Shown: positions 18,046 to 25,772 of the stretch, one piece after another
Layout: every line of letters starts with the position of its first letter
How positions within the stretch are numbered: the stretch's first letter is position 1
Source: Gemmataceae bacterium
GTDB lineage: Bacteria; Planctomycetota; Planctomycetia; Gemmatales; Gemmataceae
NCBI GenBank assembly: GCA_019752375.1
Contig: JAIEMG010000194.1
Coordinates: 1 to 42,670 of the forward strand
DNA: 42,670 nt
Reading direction: 5' to 3'
Program-made: the position numbers and the translations under genes
The notes under the pieces: model-generated
Databases searched by the model: none
What the model saw: the letters and a program-made list of their open reading frames with translations, nothing else
What the model was told of the DNA's origin: nothing

Positions 18046-18282
18046 ATGAATCGGCGAGAGCGTGGTCCGCGGCAGGCGGGACCAGAGGAACGGCCGCGAA
18101 AGCCGATGGTGATCAAGCCCCGCCGCGAGCTGCGGCGCCAGGGTCAATTTGCCTGTCCGAAGTGCAAGGCTGTCCAAGCACTGGCAGGTTGCTGCAAACG
18201 CTGTGGGGCATGCCCCGAATGCTGCGTTTGTAAGGCAACTCCCGCCGTGGACGCCCCGGAGCCTTCGCAACCGACGTCGTAG
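18046..18282 (+). CDS. Cysteine-rich mini-protein, probable metal binder
   Basis: A 78-residue protein with a basic N-terminal third and nine cysteines packed into residues 37-62 (positions 37, 40, 49, 50, 53, 56, 59, 60 and 62). The cluster contains CPKC, CCKRC, CPECC and VCK units. This density resembles zinc-knuckle or metallothionein-like proteins and would hold two or more metal ions. The basic start could bind nucleic acid. GGAG precedes the ATG by about ten bases. I do not recognise a named family. It lies 33 bases before the dihydrouridine synthase frame, so a link to RNA or to metal handling is possible but unproven. Confidence 0.7.
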   Translation: MNRRERGPRQAGPEERPRKPMVIKPRRELRRQGQFACPKCKAVQALAGCCKRCGACPECCVCKATPAVDAPEPSQPTS

Positions 18283-18315
18283 ATTCAACGGTTCGCCGTT
18301 CCCTTCCGATCCCCT

Positions 18316-19377
18316 TTGCGTCATTCTTCCATCTCTTTGGCCACGTCCGTGACTACCGCGTGCCTGACCACGTCCTGGATCGAAGCCGGCGTGCCGGCCA
18401 TCGTGCTGGCACCGATGGAGGGCATCACCGATGCGCCCATGCGCGTGCTGATGTCGGAGCTTGGGGGATTCACCTTCTGCGTCACGGAGTTCCTGCGCGT
18501 CAGTCAAAGTATCCCCGGCGCGCGGGTCTTCCGCGAGCACGCGCCGGAGATGGCGACGGGATGCCGTACGCACGCGGGGTTGCCGGTGCAAATCCAGCTG
18601 CTTGGCGGCGACCCGGAACGGCTGGCACAGGCGGCCTTGGTCGCGGTCGGCGCCGGCGCCTGCGCGGTGGATCTCAATTTCGGCTGCCCCGCGCCAACGG
18701 TCAATCGGCACGATGGCGGCGCCGCCCTGCTCCATCACCCGGCCCGTATCCGTGCGATCGTCCGTGCGGTGCGGGCCGCCCTTCCTCCGGAAGTTCCGGT
18801 CAGCGCCAAGCTTCGCCTGGGTTGGGATGACCCCAACGCAATCCACGTCAATGCCGAGCACGCCGCCGAGGGTGGGGCCGCATGGCTTACGATCCACGGA
18901 CGGACGAGAGTCCAAGGCTACCGGCCGCCGGCGTACTGGGAGCCCATCGGCGCGGTCCGGGCGCGGCTGGGCATTCCCATTGTGGCAAACGGAGAGATCT
19001 GGACCATCGAGGATATCCGCCGTTGCCGGGACGAGACGGGCTGCGAGCACTTCATGCTGGGGCGCGGAGCGCTGGCCTGTCCCATGCTGGCCCGCGCGGC
19101 GGCCTGGGAACTCGGTATCCCTGGGGCGTCTCCGGAGACACGGTTCGGTAGAACGCCGGCGGAGTGGTTGCCGTTGGTGAAGCGTTTCTTCGAGATCAAC
19201 CGTGCGATGTCGGTATCCCCCACCTGCGCCGTCTCGCGGGTCAAGCAATGGTTCCGAATCGCCAACCACGACGGCCGCATGAACTGGTTCGATGCCATCA
19301 AGCGATTGGAGAGCCCGCAAGCCCTGCTGGACCAGCTTCGCGCTCGCGACAGCGTCCCACCAGAATGCGACGAGTAG
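18316..19377 (+). CDS. dus: tRNA-dihydrouridine synthase
   Basis: A flavoenzyme that reduces specific uridines in the tRNA D-loop, acting in the cytoplasm. The TIM-barrel core runs from about residue 28 (IVLAPMEGITDAPMR) to 270. The catalytic Cys124 is in NFGCPAPTVN, followed by SAKLRLGWDD, IHGRTRVQGY and VANGEIW, all standard Dus strands. The C-terminal helical domain is shorter than in DusA and more like DusC. The listed start is a TTG at 18316; a GTG at 18349 would still keep the whole barrel and may be correct. It follows the cysteine-rich gene closely. Confidence 0.9.
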   Translation: MRHSSISLATSVTTACLTTSWIEAGVPAIVLAPMEGITDAPMRVLMSELGGFTFCVTEFLRVSQSIPGARVFREHAPEMATGCRTHAGLPVQIQLLGGDPERLAQAALVAVGAGACAVDLNFGCPAPTVNRHDGGAALLHHPARIRAIVRAVRAALPPEVPVSAKLRLGWDDPNAIHVNAEHAAEGGAAWLTIHGRTRVQGYRPPAYWEPIGAVRARLGIPIVANGEIWTIEDIRRCRDETGCEHFMLGRGALACPMLARAAAWELGIPGASPETRFGRTPAEWLPLVKRFFEINRAMSVSPTCAVSRVKQWFRIANHDGRMNWFDAIKRLESPQALLDQLRARDSVPPECDE

Positions 19378-19685
19378 TTCGGGCTGGCCGAGTCGGATCA
19401 TTGTCGCTCGAGGCGGATTCTCTACGTCTGGCACACGTCCCATCAGCAGCGTCCAGGCCGGTTGGGGCTCCCATGCCTGGCCGATGCTTGAAGCAGCGGC
19501 GCGGGCGACGTAGACTCAGGCGGCATCGAGAAAACGATCATTGGCACTGTCCTGACGGGATGCGAGTTACTTCCCAACGGGGATGGCGTCCATCGGCGCC
19601 GCAGTGAGAGGGAGAATCGAGATGGAAGGGTTTACCGAGTCCTTCAAGGAAATGTTCGATCACGGGGGGATGCAAGGCTCGGAAT
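19378..19685. other. Intergenic region without a convincing gene
   Basis: The 308-base gap between the dihydrouridine synthase and the ArsR-type gene holds no gene I can support. A 41-codon ORF at 19622-19747 starts with a fair ribosome site (AGGGAG) but runs antisense into the ArsR gene, and could be the start of a lost gene. Confidence 0.5.
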
Positions 19686-19994
19686 CTATGTTTTTGGCAT
19701 CTCCAGCCGGCAGCATCCCAGGTCGAGATACTCCGCTGTCTCGGTGATCTGATAGACCGCCGGCGTGAGGCGATAATGAATGAAGCGCCCATGGCGCTCG
19801 TGGTCCACCAACCCCACCGTGCGCAGCACGCCAAGATGGTGCGAAGCGTTGACCACCTGCAGCGCCAGTTCGGCGGCCACCTCGCCCACATTGCGCGGGC
19901 CGCTGCGCAACAGGCGGATGATGCGTAGGCGTTCGGGATCGGCCAGGGCGCGCAGGAGACGAGCGCAGCGTTTGGGTTGCAGCGAATCCGTCAT
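19686..19994 (-). CDS. ArsR/SmtB-type metalloregulator
   Basis: A 102-residue winged-helix repressor. The core runs from RLLRALADPERLRIIRLLRSG (12-32) through the recognition helix VVNASHHLGVLRTVGLV (47-63) to the wing HERHGRFIHYRL (65-76). It lacks the ELCVCDL metal site of classical ArsR. It has instead an adjacent Cys94-Cys95 pair near the C-terminus (DLGCCRLEM), like the C-terminal site of the Acidithiobacillus-type arsenic sensor. I chose the ATG at 19994 because the upstream in-frame start is TTG. It probably represses the adjacent VOC/transporter cluster and releases DNA on binding As(III) or a similar soft ion; that is inferred. Confidence 0.82.
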   Translation of the reverse strand: MTDSLQPKRCARLLRALADPERLRIIRLLRSGPRNVGEVAAELALQVVNASHHLGVLRTVGLVDHERHGRFIHYRLTPAVYQITETAEYLDLGCCRLEMPKT

Positions 19995-20061
19995 CGCTCC
20001 GGCCGGAAGGAGGCTCCACCAGGGTACAGCGCCACTTTGCAATTGAAGCTGCGGCGGGAAT

Positions 20062-20192
20062 GACGAAGCCCGAAAGACGAATCAAGGACCAATAACGAAG
20101 CCCCAAGAGAAGTACGGCGTGTCGCCTTTTGGTTCTTTGGGCTTGGTCATTAATTCGTCATTCGAGCTTCGTCATTCGTCATTCCGCCAGGA
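20062..20192. repeat. Dispersed ATTCGTCATT-type repeat, inverted arrangement
   Basis: Units of TGACGAAG and GACGAATCA (about 20062-20096) face units of TTCGTCATTCG (about 20155-20192), making an imperfect long inverted repeat around a GC-poor centre with GGTTCTTTGGGCTTGG. It is the same family as at 3.0, 38.8, 42.4 and 42.65 kb. It separates the ArsR gene from the TIGR03067 gene and is non-coding. Confidence 0.65.
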
Positions 20193-20229
20193 TGGAGTGT
20201 ACCGGCCTGCGAATTTTCGGGCAAGCCGC

Positions 20230-20682
20230 CTACTTCTTTTCACGCTTTAATACGATTAGCACGATGCTGGCCCCTTCAGGCGAATCGAACTCCGTCGGCC
20301 GATCCATGCCGAAGACCTTGGCACAGATCGTCAGCTCGTCATCCTTGATCTTGTAGATACCCTCGATCTTGGCGTCCTTCTGAATGCCGGAAGACACAAC
20401 CAGGTCCACGACGGGAGGATTGGTCGACGGATCGAGCTTGAACGTGATCTTGGCGTACTCTTTCTCGACGGCTTCGCTGCTCTTCACGGTCGCCTGGTCA
20501 TTCTTGAAGACGAACTGGATGCCGAACTTGCCATCGGTCGGCATGTCCTTGCCGTTCCAGCGCAGGCTGATCGTTGTCCAGGCTCCCTGGAGCTTGGCGA
20601 CTTCCTTCTTGACGGCGTCGTCGGCCTTGTCGTCCGCTCCGACCAGGCTGGTACTCAGGAGCAAGAGAGCGAAAGTTCTCAT
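20230..20682 (-). CDS. Secreted TIGR03067 domain protein
   Basis: A 150-residue exported protein: signal peptide MRTFALLLLSTSLVGADD, then a TIGR03067 domain covering almost all the rest (KLQGAWTTISLRWNGKDMP through FDSPEGASIVLIVLKRE). These domains are abundant in planctomycetes, and the lipocalin-like pattern GTW/GAW at the start and a strand-rich body suggest a small beta-barrel. The function is unknown. GGAG lies six bases before the ATG at 20682. It is the last gene of a minus-strand run that includes the VOC fusions, 19 bases after the frameshifted copy, so it may share their transcript. Confidence 0.8.
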   Translation of the reverse strand: MRTFALLLLSTSLVGADDKADDAVKKEVAKLQGAWTTISLRWNGKDMPTDGKFGIQFVFKNDQATVKSSEAVEKEYAKITFKLDPSTNPPVVDLVVSSGIQKDAKIEGIYKIKDDELTICAKVFGMDRPTEFDSPEGASIVLIVLKREKK

Positions 20683-20701
20683 CGCATTCTCCGAAATCAG
20701 G

Positions 20702-21710
20702 TCAGGGGGTTCCACAGCAAGCCGCGGCCGATTCCAGGAGTTGGGACTGCGCCGCAGCTGGTCCCTCTTGGAGGATTCGCCAAACTGCATCGGTGACTTC
20801 GACGGCCTCGCCGCGCGGAAACCGAATGCCCGTTTCGGTCACGACTTGGGCAAGTGGGCCCTTGTAGAGCACGCGGTGCTTCTGGCTTGCTTCCGACATG
20901 CGCCAGCCGGCCAGGCGCATCTCGCGCAGTTCGTTGCCTTCCACCTGGATGCACGTCAGGTCGTCAAGTTTCTCGAAGTACAGCCCGCCGAAGCCGGCGG
21001 TACACAGCGCGTCGAGTGTCTCGACCGCGCCCGGCACGCGCTGCCAGTCCCGGCAGCTTGGGGTCCTCCGTGGCGTGTTCGCCCAGCAGGCCATGCGCGA
21101 CGATCTTGCCGCCTGGCCGTAACACGCGGAAGCACTCCGCCAGGAACGCGGCCGGGTCTTCGAGCTTCGCGTTCAGGGTTCCTTCGAGTCGCACCTCGTC
21201 CACGCTGGCATCGACATGCGGAACACGCGGCGGGATGGGCTCCGTCAAGCGATGCTCCCAAATCACCGTGATCGCGGCCGGGGCCGGGGCGAGTCGCAGC
21301 ACATCTTCGAAACCGGAATGTTCGATGTCGTCTTCCAGGACGTAGAGCTCCCACAGGTTGCAATCGGGATCGGTGACCCAGAACTTCGTCTGGCGGGCGT
21401 AGCAGCACTCGACACCCTCTTGACGTTGCGTGGCGATGCCGGCTGCTTCGAGACGCCGCTGCACTTCCACCAGGACCGACGAGTCCGACAGCCGCAAGCC
21501 GACGTGGTTGATGGAGCCTCCCGACGCCTGTGCGGCGGGCACGAGGACCAAGGTCAGCGGCGGATCGGCGAGCTCGAAGCGCACCTGGTGGCTGCCGGTC
21601 ATGCTCGGTTCCGCTGCTAGCAGCGTCCGGTAGAAGCGGACCGAGCGCGTCAGGTCGGTCACGTTGAGGTTGACCTGAAACGTCACCACGGCTTCCGTTG
21701 CGACTGACAT
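20702..21710 (-). pseudogene. Frameshifted ArsI/CadI-like VOC-methyltransferase-tail fusion
   Basis: Two overlapping frames on the minus strand together give one protein of about 330 residues, homologous over its length to the intact neighbour at 21731. The first frame (from the ATG at 21710) has the VOC domain: NLNVTDLTRSVRFYRTLL, His69 in INHVGLRL, Cys102-Cys103 in ECCYARQTKFWVTDPD and Glu121. This is very close to ArsI, the enzyme that breaks the carbon-arsenic bond of trivalent organoarsenicals. Gln12 replaces the first metal-ligand histidine. Then comes a methyltransferase-like VLRPGGKIVAHGLLG. Between 21030 and 21050 the frame shifts, and the tail (LREMRLAG, VLYKGPL, terminal ACCGTP) continues in the second frame. 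A sequencing error would also explain this. Confidence 0.75.
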
Positions 21711-21730
21711 GGCATGTCACTCCCGCGGTA

Positions 21731-22750
21731 TCAGGCGCCGTAAGTGCCCAACGCATCTTGTTTCACGAACAAGAACTGTTCCACGGCCGCGCTGCGCGAC
21801 AGGCTGTCGGCCACGGCAGCGTTCACCGTCACGCGCCTGCCGCGGAGATAGACGTTGCCGGCGTCGTCCATTGCTTCGGCAAACGGCCCGCGATAGATCA
21901 CCTGGCGCGTTTCTTGACTCTCCGGCTCCGGCTTGAGAGCAACCAGCTTGATCTCGCGCAGCTCCGCGCCGTCAATCTGGAACCAAGCCTTCTCGCTAAA
22001 CTTGGTGAACTGCCCGCCAGCGAAGCCCGCCGCCCTGAGCGCTTCCAGCGGTTCGGTCTGGAGCGGCACGTGCTGCACCATCGATGCCAACCCCGGCAAC
22101 TGGGGCTGCCGACTGAACGGCTTGTCTCCAACCAGACCGTGAACAACAACCTTCCCGCCAGCCTTCAACACCCGGTAAGCGTCCCGCAGGAACTGTTGCC
22201 GATGCTCGGGAGCCAGTACGGCGTTGAACGTGCCTGTTAGTCGCACTTCGTCCACGGTGCCGTCGTCATGGGGAATAAATTCCGGGAGCGGAGCAGTGAT
22301 GAAGTGCTCCCAGACGACTGGCCCCGCGGCGGCGGCAACCGGGGCCGGCGCCACCTGCGGCAACTCCATCGCCGGGCTGCCATCGTCCGCACCCGTGGCA
22401 ATCTCCCAGAAGTTCAGGTCGGGATCGGCAACGTACATCTTCTTGAGCGTGCCAGTGCAGCATCCTGGCGGCACCTGCGTGGCGAAACCGGCCGCTTCGA
22501 CGCGTTCCTTCAGGTCGGCAACGGCTGCTTCGTTGGCCAGCCGCAAACCGATCTTGCTCAGCGACCCGCCCGCCAGCGACGCCTGCGGCACCAGCGAAAA
22601 GACAACCGGCGGCTCGACCAACTCGAACTTGGCGTAATCTTCGTAAACCTTGGCCGGTTCCAGGCCAAACAGCACGCGATAGAACGCCACCGAACGCGTC
22701 AGGTTCGAGACGTTGAGCGACAGGTGAAACTTGGTCGATTGCAGCGCCAT
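21731..22750 (-). CDS. ArsI/CadI-like VOC domain fused to methyltransferase-like tail
   Basis: A 339-residue two-part protein. Residues 1-120 are a VOC domain of the ArsI/CadI type: FHLSLNVSNLTRSVAFYRVLFG with His9, DYAKFELVEPPVVFSLVP, the vicinal Cys97-Cys98 and YVADPDLNFWEI with Glu116. The second metal-ligand histidine is Lys66 here, so the iron site may be incomplete. Residues about 150-330 resemble the second half of a class I methyltransferase (LRDAYRVLKAGGKVVVHGLVG, then LREIKLVALKP and VIYRGPFAEAMDD), but I see no glycine-rich SAM loop. An upstream GTG at 22756 overlaps the preceding stop (GTGA), which shows tight coupling. Arsenic resistance is inferred from the VOC family and the ArsR gene. 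Confidence 0.75.
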   Translation of the reverse strand: MALQSTKFHLSLNVSNLTRSVAFYRVLFGLEPAKVYEDYAKFELVEPPVVFSLVPQASLAGGSLSKIGLRLANEAAVADLKERVEAAGFATQVPPGCCTGTLKKMYVADPDLNFWEIATGADDGSPAMELPQVAPAPVAAAAGPVVWEHFITAPLPEFIPHDDGTVDEVRLTGTFNAVLAPEHRQQFLRDAYRVLKAGGKVVVHGLVGDKPFSRQPQLPGLASMVQHVPLQTEPLEALRAAGFAGGQFTKFSEKAWFQIDGAELREIKLVALKPEPESQETRQVIYRGPFAEAMDDAGNVYLRGRRVTVNAAVADSLSRSAAVEQFLFVKQDALGTYGA

Positions 22751-22752
22751 GG

Positions 22753-23724
22753 TCACAAGTCCCCGCCGGAATCCGAATGCACCGCCGGCACCAGCCAGGC
22801 CGCCGTCCCGAGCACCAGCGCTACTGGTGCAGCGCTATAGAACATCGCATCGTAGGAGCCAAACCGCTCCTTGCAAATCGCGAGTGCCAGCGGTCCCAGT
22901 GCGGATGTGAACACCGATAACACCTGCGCGGCTCCCTGAATCTGGCCCAGGTTCGTCCGACCAAATGCCTGGCCATAGAAGGCAAAGTGCACGACCGTGA
23001 TCAGCCCTCCCGCCACGCCAAGCCCCAGGCCGTAGAGAACCACGTGTGCGGTCGTCCCCACCAGTGGAAATCCGGCCAGACTCAGCGCCAGCAGGGACAT
23101 GCCGATGAACAGGAGCCGGCCCAGCGCCCAGCGCTGCGCCAGCCAGCCGCCCACCAAGTTGGCGACCAGGCCACTGCCCGTCAGCAGGGCCATCACCAGG
23201 TAGAACGTCCGTGCGTCGAAGCCGCGTTCCGCCAGGATCGACTGGTTGAACAGTGTGATCGCCGACCAGACCAGGCCGAAGAGCGAGGTGGCCAGGCTGA
23301 AGGCCCAGAACGCGGAAGTCCCCAAGGCGGCGACCAGAGAGACGTCCCGCGTCTGGGTTTTCACGGCGGGATCCGTAATGGCTTCGCCTTCCACCGACAG
23401 CCCGCACGATTCCGGCGAGCTGCGCACGAGCAGCCAGCTCACTGGCGCCAGGCCGATCAGCAGCGCCAGGCCCAGCGTTGCCCAGGCGTCTCGCCAACCC
23501 TCCGCCATGACCATGGCCCCGACGCCAAGGGTCGTGACGATGAAGCCGACGTTATCGCTATGGATCAGCTCGCGCCGTTCCAGCAGACGTTCGGCCTCCA
23601 AGACCAACATCGCGATCTCGAAGGGCGAGAAGACCTGACGTACGATCAGATAGCCTTGCTTCAGATACTGTTCGATCTGGTCCGGCTTCAAGGCACGCGG
23701 AGAGAGAGAAGCAAGTGTGCTCAC
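22753..23724 (-). pseudogene. In-frame chimera: PhyH N-terminus plus truncated MFS transporter
   Basis: One open frame of 323 codons starts at a GTG at 23724 with GGAGGG just upstream. Residues 1-58 (PDQIEQYLKQGYLIVRQVFS, then EAERLLERRELIHSDN) match the start of phytanoyl-CoA dioxygenase-family proteins, which lose their whole iron site here. From about residue 59 (base about 23550) it becomes the rear two thirds of an MFS carrier: EGWRDAWATLGLALLIG, then LLVRSSPESCGL and six or seven membrane segments. The first four or five MFS segments are missing, so transport is doubtful. The stop overlaps the start region of the VOC fusion. Either a deletion joined two genes in frame or the assembly is chimeric. 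Confidence 0.65.
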
Positions 23725-23748
23725 GGGCCCTCCATCGCGAGCACCAAT

Positions 23749-23861
23749 GTTCAAACGGTTGTACGAACAAAAGAATGATACCCCGAAGATGTCCCGTTGC
23801 AAGCGGCCGTTAAGGCGGTAGACTCAAACAGTCAAAAGAGCGTACAATCGTCAAACGGCTC
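23749..23861. promoter_or_regulatory. Candidate paired operators in a divergent control region
   Basis: Two related 20-24-base sites face each other between the divergent chimera (start 23724) and the radical-SAM gene (start 23872). Site 1 (23749-23768), read on the minus strand, is GTTCGTACAACCGTTTGAAC. Site 2 (23838-23861) on the plus strand contains GAGCGTACAATCGTCAAACG. Both share CGTACAAyCGT and have inverted ends (GTTC/GAAC and GAGC/GCTC). They could bind the nearby ArsR-type repressor; this is inferred from position and symmetry. Confidence 0.3.
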
Positions 23862-23871
23862 GAAGGCTGTC

Positions 23872-24239
23872 ATGGACTCCATCTACTGGGTCGTTTCGCG
23901 CGACTGCAACCAGCGCTGCCCGCACTGCTATAACAACTCCGAGCCGGGCGCTCCCGGGCTGAGTTTGGAGCAGGCTAGCCGGTGCATCGCTCGCCTACCC
24001 GAGCCCAGAGATGTTCCGCTGGACCGCGTCATTCTCTCCGGCGGCGAAGTGCTCGTCTGGCCCGAGCTGCTCTTTCACACCTTGGCCGGTTTGCACGACC
24101 GCTACGGCGCCGCAGTCGAGCTCATGGTGCAGACCAACGGCGATCTGCTCGACGAAGCGATGCTCGACCGGCTGCTTGCCCACCACGTTTGCCGGATCGA
24201 CGTCTCCGGGATGGACAAGTACCATCCCAAGAGCACGGT
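23872..24239 (+). pseudogene. Radical SAM protein, 5' fragment
   Basis: The ATG at 23872 (GAAGG five bases upstream) opens MDSIYWVVSRDCNQRCPHCYNNSEPG, with the radical-SAM iron-sulphur triad CxxxCxxC at Cys12, Cys16 and Cys19. Next come VILSGGEVLVWPELLFHTL and QTNGDLLDEAML, the usual SAM-binding strands. After about 122 residues (base 24239) the homology stops abruptly and the next bases encode an ABC permease in another frame; the SAM frame reads on to a stop at 24276. More than half of the barrel is lost, so it cannot be functional as read. Radical SAM genes do occur in arsenic loci, which fits the neighbourhood. Confidence 0.7.
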
Positions 24240-24548
24240 CTCGGCGCCGGCCCGTCCACGACGTTTCGCCGGGTGACGTTGCCGATCATCGCGCCGGCCC
24301 TGTTCGTCGGGGCGCTGATGGCCTTCATCCTGTCTTTGAACGAGTTCACCATTGCCCTGTTCCTGGCGACACCGGAAATCGAAACGCTCCCGCGTGTCAT
24401 CTGGCCCAACCTGCGTTACACGCTGACGCCCCTGGTCGCCGCCGCATCGGTAGTGACGATGGTCCTCACGCTGTTTGGTCTTGCCGGGGCAGCATGGCTT
24501 TTACGCCTGGAGCGGTTCGTGGACCACCTCCTCGGGCGTCGGCGGTGA
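24240..24548 (+). pseudogene. ABC transporter permease, 3' fragment
   Basis: About 102 codons, in a different frame from the radical-SAM fragment, encode LGAGPSTTFRRVTLPIIAPA, the end of the EAA loop of a binding-protein-dependent permease (PotC/PotI type). Membrane segments FVGALMAFILSLNEFTIALFL and AAASVVTMVLTLFGLAGAAWLL follow, then a natural stop at 24548. Everything upstream of the EAA loop is missing. The junction with the radical-SAM fragment is at about 24240. No ATPase or binding-protein gene is in the window, so this is a stranded gene end. Confidence 0.7.
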
Positions 24549-24571
24549 TTCCCGGTGCGGGGCGCCCGAGC

Positions 24572-25519
24572 TCAGTCGCGGCGCTTGCCGTGTGTGCGAA
24601 GCACCTCGTCACGCAGCTTCAAGCTGCGGGCGAAGTACTCGCGCATGGTCTCGAGTTGAAACTCCGCCGCGATCTTCTCGACCGAAACACCATCGATCCG
24701 GCTCGTAATCAGGCAGAAGTCTTCTTCCTCGAAAATTTCGATCAGCACGCCGGGGCCGTATTTCTTGCGGACGGCGTCAAGCTTGTTCTGGTTGTAGTCC
24801 AGGTGGTAGACCTCCCGGTCGATCGCCACCTCGGCGATGGCCCAGGGCGGGAGCTTCTTCTGCTTGACGAAGTAGGAATTCTGGCCCTGCCGGACGAGGT
24901 GCCGGCCGCTCATGTCCACAATGGCGCTGTCGCCGAGATAGGCCCGGACGATGTAATAACCAAAGCGAGACGCATAGTATTCGAGGTGACGACCCGCCCA
25001 GTACATCGTGGGGTAGAAGACCACGCGCGCCCGGCCTGCCTCCAGTTCCGACCACACATGGGAGAAATTAGCGTCGAAGCAGACGGCAGCGCCGACGCGA
25101 ACGCCGTCGCAGACCGCCACCGGCACCTGTGTTCCGGGCGTAACGCCGCCTCGCAGCTCGCTGTCGGTCGGGTAATTCTTGCGGTAGACGAGCGCCAATT
25201 TTCCCTGCGAGTCGACGATCGGCACCGAGTTGAACACCTGCTTGCCGTCGCGCTCGGCGAATGGCACCACGAGGGCAATCCCCACCTCACGAGCCAGCTT
25301 GCCGACCTCTTCCACGAAGGGTTTCAGCTCCACTGCATTGCGGACGGCGGTTTCCACGTTGCCCGGGCAAGCGCAGAGCTCGGGGAAGGCAATGAAGTGC
25401 GGTTTGTCCCGCGCCACCTGCTGCACGATGTCGCGCACGGCGGCGAGGTTGACGCCCTTCGAGTGATCCACGCTCGGCGGACGGAAACTGACGCCGGCCA
25501 GTCGAATGGTGCGGGCCAT
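24572..25519 (-). CDS. Carbon-nitrogen hydrolase (nitrilase superfamily)
   Basis: A 315-residue cytoplasmic amidase-type enzyme with the complete nitrilase triad: Glu47 in AFPELCA, Lys114 in YRKNYPTD and Cys147 in AAVCFDANF. The rest of the fold (FNSVPIVDSQGKLALVYRK, VFYPTMYWAGRHLEYYASRFGYYIVRAY) is intact. The C-terminal extension after about 250 is Lys/Glu-rich. The ATG at 25519 has GAGGA seven bases upstream; longer in-frame starts are unlikely. The leader contains a perfect 16-bp hairpin at 25576-25616. The substrate (amide, nitrile or N-carbamoyl compound) cannot be read from the sequence, and its neighbours give no pathway hint. Confidence 0.88.
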   Translation of the reverse strand: MARTIRLAGVSFRPPSVDHSKGVNLAAVRDIVQQVARDKPHFIAFPELCACPGNVETAVRNAVELKPFVEEVGKLAREVGIALVVPFAERDGKQVFNSVPIVDSQGKLALVYRKNYPTDSELRGGVTPGTQVPVAVCDGVRVGAAVCFDANFSHVWSELEAGRARVVFYPTMYWAGRHLEYYASRFGYYIVRAYLGDSAIVDMSGRHLVRQGQNSYFVKQKKLPPWAIAEVAIDREVYHLDYNQNKLDAVRKKYGPGVLIEIFEEEDFCLITSRIDGVSVEKIAAEFQLETMREYFARSLKLRDEVLRTHGKRRD

Positions 25520-25575
25520 GGGGATGTCCTCGTTGTTACGCGGCTGCGCCAGCGGTGGATGGTGTTTGTTCGCCG

Positions 25576-25682
25576 GGCGCGCACGCGACGGAAAGGCCAT
25601 CCGTCGCGTGCGCGCCGGCGAACCGTTTGGTGACGGTGCGGCCGACCGTTTCAGCCGTTGGGTGACGGTGGCGCCGGGTGCC
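25576..25682. repeat. Perfect 16-bp hairpin and adjacent short tandem repeat
   Basis: Bases 25576-25591 pair perfectly with 25601-25616 (core CGCGCACGCGACGG) around a nine-base loop. Directly after it, two imperfect tandem units share CCGTTkGGTGACGGTG (about 25622-25637 and 25655-25671). The block fills the gap between the nitrilase start and the sigma-factor stop. It could terminate the sigma-factor transcript or shape the nitrilase leader; no T-tract is present. Confidence 0.65.
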
Positions 25683-25772
25683 GTTGGATCGCCATGCGTC
25701 GTCGAGAATCTCGCATCGCGCAAATTGTGACAAACCGGGGTACGCCGCGGCAAGAGCGCATCAACCGCTTTT

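Noticed and set aside
19622..19747. 41-codon ORF (MEGFTESFKEMFDHG start) after the dihydrouridine synthase
   Set aside because: It has a fair ribosome site but its second half is antisense to the ArsR gene; it may be the truncated start of a lost gene, but no family could be recognised.
24011..25633. 540-codon open frame on the plus strand
   Set aside because: It runs across the radical-SAM and permease fragments and antisense to the nitrilase gene, which carries a full triad; it has no recognisable domain.
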